From positions 1 through 33,194 of IMG/VR virus record IMGVR_UViG_3300025896_000103: a DNA stretch of 33,194 nt. One strand, written 5' to 3'. This document shows positions 7,648 to 16,761 of this stretch, in pieces. Position 1 is the first letter of the stretch; the number at the start of each line of letters is the position of its first letter. A program made the position numbers and the translations under genes. Source of the stretch: a virus. Below the pieces are notes generated by a model, which ran no database searches, was not told the DNA's origin, and was given only the letters and a program-made list of their open reading frames with translations.

Positions 7648-9203
7648 TGCTTAATCAATTTAGTCGATACGGGAAGATGCGTACTCAAGCAAGTACGACT
7701 GTGAGCATTCCCGCGCCTATTGGGGGATGGAACGCCCGAGATTCGCTAGGTGCAATGGCGGTTGAAGATGCCGTAACCCTAACGAATTGGTGGCCCGGTA
7801 CAAACTCGGTGATCTTGAGAAATGGTTATACAAAGTGGGCCACAGGAATTACAGGACAAGTTGAATCGATATTGTCGTATTCTGGCGGCACATCAAATAA
7901 GCTGTTTGCCGCTGCCACAACCAAGGTTTACGACATCACAAGCGGTGGTGCGGTGGGGTCACCAGACCTAACCAGTTTGACCAATGCGCGGTGGCAATAC
8001 GTGAATATGCGAACCACGGCGGGGTCATATCTGATGATGGTTAACGGCGCTGACAAGCTGAGATTTTATGATGGGTCAGCTTGGCACAAGGACGGGGACG
8101 GCGCTGGATGGGACATAACTGGGGTGGATACCTCAACTTGCGTCAACATCAACCTGTTTAAAAACCGAGTTTGGTTGGTGGAAAACGGGACAATGAAGGC
8201 TTGGTATCTGCCTATTAACTCAATTGCTGGGGCGGCTACAGCGCTGGACATGAGCAGTCTGGTGATGATGGGCGGCTACATCATGGCGGGAATGAACTGG
8301 ACGCTAGACGCTGGTTATGGCATGGATGACTATTTGGCCTTTATAACTAACAATGGCGAGGTTTTGGTGTGGCGATTGACTGACCCCACCACCCCCACAG
8401 GCATCAGCTTAATTGGAGTCTACAACATTGGTGCGCCTATAAATCGGCGGTGCTGGGTAAAGTTTGGCGGGGATTTGTTGATCATCACGCAAGATGGCGT
8501 AGTGCCCATGTCGGGTGCGTTGCAGTCATCCAGACTTGACCCGAGGGTAAGTATCACCAATAAGATTCAGTACGCCATGAGCGCTGCTATATCGACTTAT
8601 GGGGCTAATTTTGGTTGGCATTTGCTGTATTACCCAAAAGAAAACCAGTTGATTCTTAACGTGCCGATTGCCGAGGGTAGCCAGCAACAGCAATATGTGA
8701 TGAACAACATCACTAAATCTTGGTGTAATTTTACGGGCTGGAACGCTAACTGCTGGGAACTATACGAGGATAATCCTTACTTTGGCGGTGACGGGTTTGT
8801 GGGGTTGGCGTGGGATGGAACTGTTGACGATGTAAACAGCATCCAGAGTTTTGCCATACAGAGTTTTCAGACCTACGGCGTACCTTCCCAAAAGCAATGC
8901 CAGATGATCAGGTTTCACCTATTCACCAATGGGTCACCAGCACTTTACGGCAACGTGAACGTGGATTACAACTTGTCCGATTTAAGTGTGCAATTGGGCA
9001 CTACGGCACAAGAATATGGATTGTGGGATGTGGCGCTGTGGGATCAAGCAAATTGGGGTGCTGGGCTAATGCCAACGGCTGAATGGCAAGGCGTAACTGA
9101 GATTGGCTACACATTTGCGCCAATTATCAAGACAGCGACAAACGGGATTCAAGTTCAATGGGTAGCATCTGATTTGGTTTTCCAAGGCGGCGGCACTTTG
9201 TAA
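7647..9203 (+). CDS. Tail hub / stabilization-type tail protein
   Basis: About 518 residues from the ATG at 7647, which overlaps the previous stop as TGATG; an in-frame TTG at 7632 would add five residues. The N-terminal IPAPIGGWNARDSLGAMAVEDAVTLTNWWPG is the standard start of podovirus tail proteins in the tail-tubular-B or P22 gp10 position. The rest consists of repeated beta-propeller-like strands (NKLFAAATTKVYDI, GSYLMMVNGADKLRFYDG, KNRVWLVENG, GGDLLIITQDGVVPMS). The C-terminus is beta-rich. It probably forms part of the short tail below the adaptor. No enzymatic domain is seen. Confidence 0.78.
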   Translation: MLNQFSRYGKMRTQASTTVSIPAPIGGWNARDSLGAMAVEDAVTLTNWWPGTNSVILRNGYTKWATGITGQVESILSYSGGTSNKLFAAATTKVYDITSGGAVGSPDLTSLTNARWQYVNMRTTAGSYLMMVNGADKLRFYDGSAWHKDGDGAGWDITGVDTSTCVNINLFKNRVWLVENGTMKAWYLPINSIAGAATALDMSSLVMMGGYIMAGMNWTLDAGYGMDDYLAFITNNGEVLVWRLTDPTTPTGISLIGVYNIGAPINRRCWVKFGGDLLIITQDGVVPMSGALQSSRLDPRVSITNKIQYAMSAAISTYGANFGWHLLYYPKENQLILNVPIAEGSQQQQYVMNNITKSWCNFTGWNANCWELYEDNPYFGGDGFVGLAWDGTVDDVNSIQSFAIQSFQTYGVPSQKQCQMIRFHLFTNGSPALYGNVNVDYNLSDLSVQLGTTAQEYGLWDVALWDQANWGAGLMPTAEWQGVTEIGYTFAPIIKTATNGIQVQWVASDLVFQGGGTL

Positions 9204-9213
9204 GGGGATATAA

Positions 9214-10563
9214 ATGCAATTATCAGAAAAAGCACAACAACTACGTTCTAAGGGCCGAGGCGGGGATACTATCCTTGCTCACATAAACCCCACAGAGGCG
9301 GCAATGTTAAAGGCTATGGGCGGGTCTGGAACGACCAACCCAAAAACGGGTTTGCCTGAGTTTGGTTTTTTTGATAACCCAATCGGTGCTGTAACTAACT
9401 TTATTGCCGCACCATCTACCGCTTTTGCTGGTACATCTACCCCTGCTGCGCCAGCTACGCCCGATTTCACGGCGGCGGCTAATGCTCAAGGAGTGGCTAA
9501 TTTAGAGGCTGCAAGAACAACCGCCAAATTATCAAATCCCAATATTGTTAATCCTTACGGGACGCAGACTGTTACTTATGCCAATGATCAGCCAACAGTA
9601 ACCCAGACGCTAAACCCAATGGCGCAAAAGGCGCTGACTTCCCAACAAAGTCTGCAAGCAAACATGGCAGACTTGGCAAATACGGGATATGCCAATGCTT
9701 TTGGGGTGTTAAGCAAACCTTTTTCCTTTGGTGGGCCAGCCGTTCAGACTTCTTTGGCATCACCGGGAACATTGCAAGCTGGGCCTACAAGCCGTCAATA
9801 TGGCACGGCACTAGGCGGTGTAAATGAACCTAATTTGCAAACTAGCCTTGATTTAAGCGGTGTAGCCAAGATGCCTGTAAACGCTGGAATGACGGCGCAA
9901 GAGGCAATCATGGCCCGTCTTGAGCCTTCATTGGCAAGAAACCGGGTTAGCACAGAAACCCAATTGATCAACCAAGGTTTGCGCCCCGGTACAGAGGCTT
10001 ACGACAATGCCGCCAGAATCCTTGGACAACAAGAAAACGATCAGCGCACACAAGCGGCTTTGCAGGGCTTAAACCTTGACATGAGCGCCAACCAACAAGG
10101 CTTTGGACAGGCTTTAAACGCTGGTCAATTTGGCAATACCGCACAGCTTGCGGGGTTTGGTGCTGGTCTGCAAAACCAACAAGCCGCCAATCAAGCAATT
10201 GCACAAAACTTTGGTCAAGGCCAATCGGCGGCACAAGCCAACAATGCAATGGTTGCTCAACAAGCTAACCAAAATATGCAACAAGGCCAGTTTGCCAACA
10301 CCGCCCAACAGCAAGCAATGGCCCAAGCGTTAATGCAAAGACAATTGCCGATCAATGAGATTTCTGCAATTACAGGTCAATCGCAAATACAAAACCCACA
10401 GTTTGCCGCTTATCAGGGGGCGAACATTGCGCCAGCACCAATTGCAAATGCGGCGGCACAAACGTCAGCATTCAATCAAAATTTGTATAACCAACAAATG
10501 AATGCGGCAAACGTAAACACGGCTGGTCTGTATCAACTTGGTTCATCATTGCTGGGAAGATAA
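9214..10563 (+). CDS. Internal virion / DNA-ejection-type protein, Ala/Gln/Asn-rich
   Basis: A 449-aa protein with AAGGGG 7 nt before its ATG. It is very rich in Ala, Gln and Asn. The NPYGTQTVTY and QPTVTQTLNPMAQKALTSQQ segment (about 110-150) is a recurring signature of podovirus proteins encoded after the tail hub. The RLEPSLARNRVSTETQLINQGLRPGTEAYDNA block (about 232-263) is another. The C-terminal third is a long helix-prone Q/A/N repeat (QQAANQAIAQNFGQGQSAAQ and similar). It is the first of three large consecutive proteins in the place where ejection proteins are encoded; assignment to ejection is inference from position and composition. Confidence 0.68.
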   Translation: MQLSEKAQQLRSKGRGGDTILAHINPTEAAMLKAMGGSGTTNPKTGLPEFGFFDNPIGAVTNFIAAPSTAFAGTSTPAAPATPDFTAAANAQGVANLEAARTTAKLSNPNIVNPYGTQTVTYANDQPTVTQTLNPMAQKALTSQQSLQANMADLANTGYANAFGVLSKPFSFGGPAVQTSLASPGTLQAGPTSRQYGTALGGVNEPNLQTSLDLSGVAKMPVNAGMTAQEAIMARLEPSLARNRVSTETQLINQGLRPGTEAYDNAARILGQQENDQRTQAALQGLNLDMSANQQGFGQALNAGQFGNTAQLAGFGAGLQNQQAANQAIAQNFGQGQSAAQANNAMVAQQANQNMQQGQFANTAQQQAMAQALMQRQLPINEISAITGQSQIQNPQFAAYQGANIAPAPIANAAAQTSAFNQNLYNQQMNAANVNTAGLYQLGSSLLGR

Positions 10564-10566
10564 AAA

Positions 10567-12123
10567 ATGGCTGATATAAATTTATCCCCATATAGCGCAG
10601 AATCCGATGCGATTGCGCGCAAATTGCGTATGGCTGAAATGCTTAATCAGCAGGCCATGCAACCGCTAGAAATACCGCAACAAATGGGTGTGCCCATTAG
10701 TCATTTTGCTGGTTTAGCAAAAATGCTGCAATCTTACAAAGGCGCACAAAAAGAAAAAGAAGCTAAAGACGAGGCCAAAGCATTGGCGGAAAAGTACCGG
10801 GAACAAAGTCAAAATGAGGTTGCATCATTTCTTGATGCTATACAAGGTAAAAAAGAAATTGCAGGGCAATTTATTCCTCAACAAAACTTTACCCCAAGCG
10901 GTGCTGATTTGGTTCAAGGCCCAGAGGCCGCGCCATTGCCTAGAAATGATATGGGCGAGGTTATTCAACAAACTTATTACAAGCAAGCAGAACCCGCTGT
11001 AGCCCCTGATATGCAAAAAGCCCTAGCGGTTGCATTGGGCGCACAGGCTAACCCAACCATCCAAGCGGCTGGCGGGGCTTTGCTTAGTAGCATGATGAAA
11101 CCCGCAGAATCAGCGTTTGCCAAACTTAATCCCAAGGATTACACGGCTGATTCAGTCAAAGTGTTTATGGCTACTGGTGGCAAAGATTACAGTCTTTTAA
11201 AACCGCTTGAAAAACTAACGACAACCGACACAAATGGCGTAATACAAGCAAGAAATCCTTACACATTTGAGCCTGTTGGCCCAGCAATATCAAAAGAAAT
11301 TGACCCGGCAACAGTTGCGCGACTTAAACAAGAACGCGAATTGTCAGATCGTGCATTTGGTCAACTTAGCGCCAATCAACGGGCGCAATTGGCTAATGAC
11401 GCTGCGCGAATTGGAATTAGCGCACAAGAATTGTTTTACAACACAGGCATCCAAGCGGGTGGTGGCGCTATGGGTGGCGGGGTTGCACCGCCCATGGCCC
11501 AACAGCCAAACGCGCCTACGAGTGCGCCTTCAGCTATGGGAGCGCCAGCCGCACCGCAAAGGCCCAGTTACACGCCATTGGGACAAATGCCCATGGGCGG
11601 TACAAATTTGCCACTTAAAATGCAAAATCAAATGGCTTTGGAAAATTTGCAAGCAGATGCTAAAAAAGCCAGAGGTATGCAGGGCATAGGAACTGTCATT
11701 GATCAAGCAAGAAATGTTTTGACAGGCAAGACAGTCAATGAAAAAGGCGAGGTTGTACAAGCGCCATTGCCTACCCAAAGTTATTTAGGGGCTGCTGGAG
11801 ATGTGCTGGCAAGCGTTGCAGCTAGATCACCTCAAGGTGCGGCGCAAGCTGATCAATTGAAGGTTTTAGGCGGTGCGTTGGTTATGTCCATGCCTAGAAT
11901 GGAAGGGCCACAATCAAACGCTGACATGATTCTTTATCGTGAAATGGCTGGACAAATTGGCGACAATACTTTACCCGTTGCAAGGCGTTTGACTGCTTTG
12001 GGCGAGGTGGAGAGGTTATATCGTAAATACGATTTATCGTCACCTACCGCACCCGAGCCGACACAACCAACACAACCAATGACGGGTCAACCCCCGCCCG
12101 GTGCTGTCAGGAGAATTAGATAA
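10567..12123 (+). CDS. Probable internal virion / ejection protein
   Basis: A 518-aa protein, helix-rich at the N-terminus (YSAESDAIARKLRMAEMLNQ, then a Lys/Glu-rich stretch at 57-82). Low-complexity Ala/Pro/Gln/Gly linkers occupy the middle (about 300-345), and the C-terminal domain (about 370-490) has SYLGAAGDVLASVAARSP and the closing DNTLPVARRLTALGEVERLYRKY. No catalytic motif for a transglycosylase is visible. It lies between two other large proteins in what looks like an ejection-protein set. The TAA stop shares its last base with the next ATG (TAATG), and AGGAG near the end serves as ribosome site for that gene. Confidence 0.62.
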   Translation: MADINLSPYSAESDAIARKLRMAEMLNQQAMQPLEIPQQMGVPISHFAGLAKMLQSYKGAQKEKEAKDEAKALAEKYREQSQNEVASFLDAIQGKKEIAGQFIPQQNFTPSGADLVQGPEAAPLPRNDMGEVIQQTYYKQAEPAVAPDMQKALAVALGAQANPTIQAAGGALLSSMMKPAESAFAKLNPKDYTADSVKVFMATGGKDYSLLKPLEKLTTTDTNGVIQARNPYTFEPVGPAISKEIDPATVARLKQERELSDRAFGQLSANQRAQLANDAARIGISAQELFYNTGIQAGGGAMGGGVAPPMAQQPNAPTSAPSAMGAPAAPQRPSYTPLGQMPMGGTNLPLKMQNQMALENLQADAKKARGMQGIGTVIDQARNVLTGKTVNEKGEVVQAPLPTQSYLGAAGDVLASVAARSPQGAAQADQLKVLGGALVMSMPRMEGPQSNADMILYREMAGQIGDNTLPVARRLTALGEVERLYRKYDLSSPTAPEPTQPTQPMTGQPPPGAVRRIR

Positions 12124-14162
12124 TGTCTACCTTCCAAGTTGACATTGGCAATGCCACTTATGAGGTAGATGCGCCTGATGAAACAACAGCATGGAAAATG
12201 GCTAATCAAGTTCATACTATTGCCCCATCTGTTGCGCCCAAACAAAATATCAATGAATCTATCCTTCAACAGCTAAAGCCCCCGCCTAATGCGGCGGCGA
12301 GTGGTTTGTTGATGGGCATAAAAGACCCAATCAATGCTGGCGCACAAATAGTCTCTAGCATGATGCCCGAGGCAATCAATCGTGCTGTTGACTTTCCATC
12401 TTTGCGGGAAAGCGAAAACCCATTGGTTAAAGCCTTGGCAAGCAGGGTTTTAGCCAATCCAAGGCCAGAAGCTATTAACGAGGAAATCCGCAAACAAGAA
12501 CGCGCCTACCAGCAAGAACGCCAGCAAACAGGCGACACGGGTTTTGATACAGCGCGAATGGTGGGCAATGTGTTGCCGACAATGGCGGCGGGTATTGGTG
12601 CTTTGCCAAAGGCGGCAATGTCAACCATTCCTAGATTCTTGGCATCATCGGCGGCATTGGGCGCGGCAACCAGTCAATTGACCCCGGCGGTTAGTCTTGA
12701 AGAGCAAAAGAATTTCCCGCAAACAAAAGAAAATCAAGCAATGTTTGGGGCAATGCTTGGCCCTGCCGGGACAATTATTGGCAAAGGATTGGGCGCTGGT
12801 GCAAGCAACATTGCACAGCGATTTAGTGAATCATCCGCAGCAGATGCGGCAAAACTCAAACTTGCTGAATTGCTGTCTAAAAGCGGCGTGGGTAATATTT
12901 TCCAAACGGGTGGTGCTAATCCTTTGGCCCAAGTTGAGGCTAAATTGGCAAGCACCGGGCCGGAAGGAACAATTGCGGTAGCTGGGCGCGGTAGAACCTT
13001 GTCGGCATTAGACACACTTGCCACGTTGCCCGGTCAAGCAAAAGATTTGGTAGAACAGTTTATCCATAACCAACAAGCTAGACGCGCAAGCAGACTTGTT
13101 ACGGCGGCTGATGAGGCATTGGGTACAGGTGGCAAATCTTTCACGGGCGCAATTGGCGATTTGATTGAACAGAAAAAGACCGCCGCAGGGCCGTTATATG
13201 ACCAGTTAAAGGGCGTTTCTTTTAAAGTGGATGATGAGTTAGCCTCAATTATCCAAGCCTCTAAAAGCGCTCATGGTAGTGCTGAATTGTTGGCTGAATT
13301 GAAACGCGCAACACCTATTGACATATCCAAAATTAAAGCGGGTGACGATGTACCCTTAGATGCCTTGGATAAGGTCAAGCAAGCGCTTTACACATTGGAA
13401 ATAAACTCAAAAGGCGACTTTGGTAAAAGCACTCCAATCAGTAGCGCATACAGCGACTTGCGTAATGCGTTAACTCAAAAACTTGATGATTTAAGCCCTA
13501 AAGACAAAAACGGGTCTATTTACAAACAGGCTAGAGATGCGTTTGCTGGGCCAAGCCAACTAGAAGATGCTATTCGGGTTGGGCGTGATGCAATAAAAAA
13601 AGACGCTATTGCGGTTGCTGATGCCACAAAAGGCATGACCCAAAGCGAACTTGACGCATACCGCATTGGTGTATTGCAAGCCTTGAAAGACAAGGTAGGG
13701 ACAGAGGGTGGGCAAACCTCATTGCTTAAATTTTGGAAAGAACCTAAAACTAGCAGTGTGCTTAAAGAAACTTTTGGCAATGATTACAAGCAATTTGCCG
13801 CTGATGTTTTGCGTGAAAGCAGACTTAAAACTATTGAATCGGTAGGCCGTGGATCACAAACAGCGTCAAGGCTTGCGGCAATTGAAGATGACAATTTAAG
13901 CAATGTTGTCCAAGCTGGTCAAGCGGGTGCGGCGGCGGCGGCGGGTAATCCTTTTCCGGCATTGGGCACATTGTCAAAGATGATCACCAAGGCCAGCACC
14001 CCAGAGGCCACGCGCAATGAATTGGCTAAATTGCTACTCCAGCAAGGGCCAATGGCAACAAGGACAATCCAACAACTTCCCGCCCAAGTACGGGCCTACA
14101 ACGAAAAACTTGCAAACCAAGCGGCTTTAGCAAATGCTTTGGCTCAACAACAGCAAAGGTAA
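12123..14162 (+). CDS. Large internal virion / ejection protein
   Basis: A 679-aa protein, the largest of the three. The N-terminus VDIGNATYEVDAPDETTAWK is a short beta-domain I recognise from the start of phage ejection-type proteins. The rest is Ala/Gly/Lys/Gln-rich, with long helical stretches and several small-residue hydrophobic patches (TMAAGIGALPKAAM, FLASSAALGAATS, AGQAGAAAAAGNPFPALG) that might contact membrane during DNA entry. A repeating Lys/Leu/Asp pattern (KTAAGPLYDQLKG, LDKVKQALYTLEINSKGDFG) occupies about 340-560. There is no lytic transglycosylase or protease signature. The start overlaps the previous stop and has AGGAG about 8 nt upstream. Confidence 0.65.
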   Translation: MSTFQVDIGNATYEVDAPDETTAWKMANQVHTIAPSVAPKQNINESILQQLKPPPNAAASGLLMGIKDPINAGAQIVSSMMPEAINRAVDFPSLRESENPLVKALASRVLANPRPEAINEEIRKQERAYQQERQQTGDTGFDTARMVGNVLPTMAAGIGALPKAAMSTIPRFLASSAALGAATSQLTPAVSLEEQKNFPQTKENQAMFGAMLGPAGTIIGKGLGAGASNIAQRFSESSAADAAKLKLAELLSKSGVGNIFQTGGANPLAQVEAKLASTGPEGTIAVAGRGRTLSALDTLATLPGQAKDLVEQFIHNQQARRASRLVTAADEALGTGGKSFTGAIGDLIEQKKTAAGPLYDQLKGVSFKVDDELASIIQASKSAHGSAELLAELKRATPIDISKIKAGDDVPLDALDKVKQALYTLEINSKGDFGKSTPISSAYSDLRNALTQKLDDLSPKDKNGSIYKQARDAFAGPSQLEDAIRVGRDAIKKDAIAVADATKGMTQSELDAYRIGVLQALKDKVGTEGGQTSLLKFWKEPKTSSVLKETFGNDYKQFAADVLRESRLKTIESVGRGSQTASRLAAIEDDNLSNVVQAGQAGAAAAAGNPFPALGTLSKMITKASTPEATRNELAKLLLQQGPMATRTIQQLPAQVRAYNEKLANQAALANALAQQQQR

Positions 14163-14165
14163 ATC

Positions 14166-15830
14166 ATGTCCTACAACGGCTCTGGAACATTCCAAATCAA
14201 CACATCTGGGCAACCAGTAGTTACGGGCACATCTATCAGCAGCACAGTTTTTAATGCGCTGACGGCTGACCTTGCCACGGGTTTATCAACTGCCATTACC
14301 AAGGATGGACAGACCACTACAACGGCGCGAATTCCCTTTGCATTGGGGATTAACTCTACATTGGTGACAGATGCGACAAACACCACATCTGGGTCAATTA
14401 TTACGGCTGGCGGGGTAGGCATAGCCAAAGCGCTTTATGTGGGCACTACGGCTAACGTAGCGGGTGCTGTGACCCTTGGCGGTGTGGCTACATTTAGCGC
14501 ACAACCAATCTTTTCTAGCCTGACGGCATCAAGCGCGGTGGCTACTGATGCGTCTAAGGGTCTTGTGAGTGTTACTAATACAGGCACAGGCAACAATGTA
14601 TTGGCTACAAGCCCCACGCTAACCACACCTGTTTTGGGTACGCCATCTAGCGGCACTTTAACTAACTGCACGGGATTGCCTGCATCCACAGGAATTACTG
14701 GAACGCTTGGAACGACCAACGGCGGCACAGGCTTAACTTCATTCACCGCAAATGGTGTGGTTTATGCCTCAAGCTCAAGTGCGCTGACCACGGGTAGTGC
14801 GTTGAATTTTGATGGGACAAACTTGGGTGTGGGTAGTGCATCACTTAGTTCATCTTCTGGCAGAACTGACTTTACGCTTAATGGTTCTTCATCTGGCGGC
14901 ATCATTTCGTTTGGCAATGGTGGTGTTCGCAAGGGATATTTGTACCAAGATGGAACTGATTTTTCTATTGCCAATGAAGTCTCTGGAGCTTTGCGTTTCA
15001 TCAATAACGGCTCAGAACGCGCCCGTATCGACTCCAGCGGTAACTTGGGATTGGGTGTTACGCCTAGTGCTTGGGGAAGTCCATTAAAACCAGCAATAGA
15101 GTTGCCAAATGGTGTTTATGTAACTTCTTACAATGGTGGGGCACTTTCTGCGTATTTTGGTGCAAATAATTATTACAACGGAAGTTCTTACATTTATAAA
15201 AATAATGGTTATGCAACTCAATATGCACATGGAAGTGGTGGTGCACACGTTTGGAATATAGCACCATCTGGAACGGCAGGAAACACCATCTCCTTCACCC
15301 AAGCAATGACCCTTGACGCAAATGGAAAACTAACCATTGCTCGGACAGATGGCACAGGTATACAAGCCATAGGTGTTTACAACACAACAACAGCAAGCTC
15401 TGGTAACGTGGTTGTTATTTCTGATGGGGTTTTCCAACGTTCAACTTCATCTGCTCGATTTAAAACTGATGTAGAAACCATTGACGTTCAGTACGCACAA
15501 AATATTCTAAATGCACGACCTGTTTGGTATCGCTCTTTGTGTGCTAATGATAATAAAGATTGGGGTCATTGGGGATTCATTGCTGAAGAACTTGCAGAAA
15601 TTGACCCCCGCTTGGTTTATTGGAAAACAGAAGAAACCACGTTTGTTACAGAAGAAATTGATGGTCAGTCAATTACAAAACAAGTATCTACAAAGCTGGA
15701 TACCCCGATTGCTGATGGCGTTCAATACGACAGATTTGTTCCATTGCTTTTAAAACAGCTTCAAGAACAACAAGCCCTCATCACAACCCTGACTGACCGA
15801 ATCACAGCACTTGAGGCGCGTAATGGTTGA
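14166..15830 (+). CDS. Tail fibre/spike with C-terminal S74 intramolecular chaperone
   Basis: A 554-aa fibre. The first ~190 residues are Thr/Ser/Gly repeats typical of trimeric fibre shafts (SGTLTNCTGLPASTG, TTNGGTGLTSFTANGVVYAS). The centre holds a beta region (GTNLGVGSASL, ARIDSSGNLGLGVTPSAWG) often seen just before S74 domains. From about residue 429 (SSARFKTDVETID) the sequence matches the Peptidase_S74/endosialidase chaperone: RPVWYRS, GHWGFIAEELAEIDPRLV, GVQYDRFVPLLLKQLQEQ and a final coiled coil. In known members the chaperone trimerises the fibre and cleaves itself off at a Ser near the SSARFK motif; self-cleavage here is expected, not shown. It is likely the receptor-binding protein. 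Confidence 0.88.
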   Translation: MSYNGSGTFQINTSGQPVVTGTSISSTVFNALTADLATGLSTAITKDGQTTTTARIPFALGINSTLVTDATNTTSGSIITAGGVGIAKALYVGTTANVAGAVTLGGVATFSAQPIFSSLTASSAVATDASKGLVSVTNTGTGNNVLATSPTLTTPVLGTPSSGTLTNCTGLPASTGITGTLGTTNGGTGLTSFTANGVVYASSSSALTTGSALNFDGTNLGVGSASLSSSSGRTDFTLNGSSSGGIISFGNGGVRKGYLYQDGTDFSIANEVSGALRFINNGSERARIDSSGNLGLGVTPSAWGSPLKPAIELPNGVYVTSYNGGALSAYFGANNYYNGSSYIYKNNGYATQYAHGSGGAHVWNIAPSGTAGNTISFTQAMTLDANGKLTIARTDGTGIQAIGVYNTTTASSGNVVVISDGVFQRSTSSARFKTDVETIDVQYAQNILNARPVWYRSLCANDNKDWGHWGFIAEELAEIDPRLVYWKTEETTFVTEEIDGQSITKQVSTKLDTPIADGVQYDRFVPLLLKQLQEQQALITTLTDRITALEARNG

Positions 15831-16020
15831 CAGCACAGAGACCCGTTTGGCGGTGCATGAAGCGGTATGTCTGGAAAGATATAACGCTATTGACCGATCA
15901 TTGCGGGACGGCGATAAACGCATGACAAAAATAGAAATGCTTTTGTATGTGCTGATTGTTGCTGTGCTGTTTGGGCCGGGTGTAGCTGGCGAGTTCGTCA
16001 AAAAGATTTTGGGGATATGA
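15823..16020 (+). CDS. Small single-TM protein, hemolysin XhlA-like / lysis accessory
   Basis: A 65-aa protein starting at ATG 15823 (overlapping the fibre gene by 8 nt, GAGG 5-8 nt upstream); an in-frame TTG at 15811 is less likely. Residues 1-40 form a charged helix (ERYNAIDRSLRDGDKRMTKIE) and residues about 41-60 a membrane span (MLLYVLIVAVLFGPGVAG), with a basic C-terminus. This layout is that of XhlA-like phage membrane proteins found next to holins and lysins. It begins the membrane/lysis block; direct pore formation is not shown. Confidence 0.68.
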   Translation: MVDSTETRLAVHEAVCLERYNAIDRSLRDGDKRMTKIEMLLYVLIVAVLFGPGVAGEFVKKILGI

Positions 16021-16021
16021 A

Positions 16022-16591
16022 ATTGACCCAATCACAGCGTTTGCCTTATGCAAAGGGGCGTATGAGGGCATAAAAGGCTGTGTGGCCGTCTACCAAGACC
16101 TGAAGAAAACCGGGTCTGATCTGTCAAAGATCACGGGTGAAGTTGGCGGGGCATTGTCGGGGTTTTTTAAGGGTCAGGCAGAACTTGAGGCAGGCCATGA
16201 AAAAACAGAGGTTCAGCGGGAAGAAAACAAGCGCAAAGGAATCAAAGACGATTTAGCCAGTCAAGCAATTGACAATGTAATGTACTTGCGGCAAACCAAG
16301 CAGTTTTACGCCGACTTAGAGAGAATGGTGCGCTGGGAGATGGGGCAACCCGACCTCTGGCGTGAATTCGTGGATGAGTATCAGCGGCTACTTGATCAAA
16401 AAGCCGAGGACAACGCAAGGGAACTGCACAAAAAACGGGTGGCTGAATGGCGGCGACAAAAGTTAAAAAACAAAATACTGGACAGGGCGCTGGAAACGGG
16501 GCTGGTTCTTTTCGTAGCCGCTTACCTGATTATTCTGATGTGGATGATCAGTCTGCACCACAAGGGCCGTCTGGGTATGTTTTTGTCCTAA
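16022..16591 (+). CDS. Membrane-anchored lysis-region protein, probable ATT start
   Basis: About 189 residues if translation begins at ATT 16022; the GTG at 16082 would give 169. The longer form starts DPITAFALCKGAYEGIKGC, which resembles the usual MDPITAF-type start of a phage family in lysis regions, and a GGGG at 16011-16014 sits 7 nt before the ATT. The body is charged and helical (KKTGSDLSKITGEVGG, then many Lys/Arg/Glu) and ends with a membrane span (GLVLFVAAYLIILMWMISL). No lipobox or lysozyme motif is present. The last 145 nt overlap another membrane-protein gene in a different frame. A lysis or membrane-remodelling role is inferred from position. The start codon is the uncertain part. 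Confidence 0.66.
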   Translation: MDPITAFALCKGAYEGIKGCVAVYQDLKKTGSDLSKITGEVGGALSGFFKGQAELEAGHEKTEVQREENKRKGIKDDLASQAIDNVMYLRQTKQFYADLERMVRWEMGQPDLWREFVDEYQRLLDQKAEDNARELHKKRVAEWRRQKLKNKILDRALETGLVLFVAAYLIILMWMISLHHKGRLGMFLS

Positions 16592-16761
16592 TACTTTTTG
16601 TCATTGTTTTTGCGATGTTGTTGCCGCTGATTGGCATGATGTACGTGGATACTATGGTGACCAAGCGCGAGGCCAAAGCCCAAATGGAAAAAGTAGAAAA
16701 ATTGCGAAAGCAAATCGAAGAGGAAAGAAAAAATGCTAACCCTGTTTTCAAGCCTAATTAG
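16447..16761 (+). CDS. Small membrane protein with coiled coil, overlapping lysis-region gene
   Basis: A 104-aa protein whose ATG lies inside the preceding gene (145-nt overlap), with GGGTGG just upstream. Residues 1-43 are polar and flexible, residues about 44-72 are a long hydrophobic segment (GYVFVLILFVIVFAMLLPLI), and the rest is a Lys/Glu coiled coil (KAQMEKVEKLRKQIEEERK). Topology resembles an inner-membrane spanin-like subunit, but no partner with a lipoprotein signal was found. It also overlaps the following holin gene by 29 nt. A lysis accessory role is plausible. Confidence 0.6.
   Translation: MAATKVKKQNTGQGAGNGAGSFRSRLPDYSDVDDQSAPQGPSGYVFVLILFVIVFAMLLPLIGMMYVDTMVTKREAKAQMEKVEKLRKQIEEERKNANPVFKPN

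Noticed and set aside
14171-15004. Minus-strand Val/Pro-rich ORFs opposite the S74 fibre gene
   Set aside because: They mirror the Thr/Ser/Gly repeats of the fibre, have no ribosome sites and no domain pattern.
14166-15830. Diversity-generating retroelement target in the fibre, as in BPP-1-like phages
   Set aside because: No reverse transcriptase or template repeat is found anywhere in the genome.
16082-16591. GTG 16082 as start of the lysis-region gene
   Set aside because: Possible, but it drops the DPITAF segment typical of the family; the ATT at 16022 has a ribosome site and is preferred.
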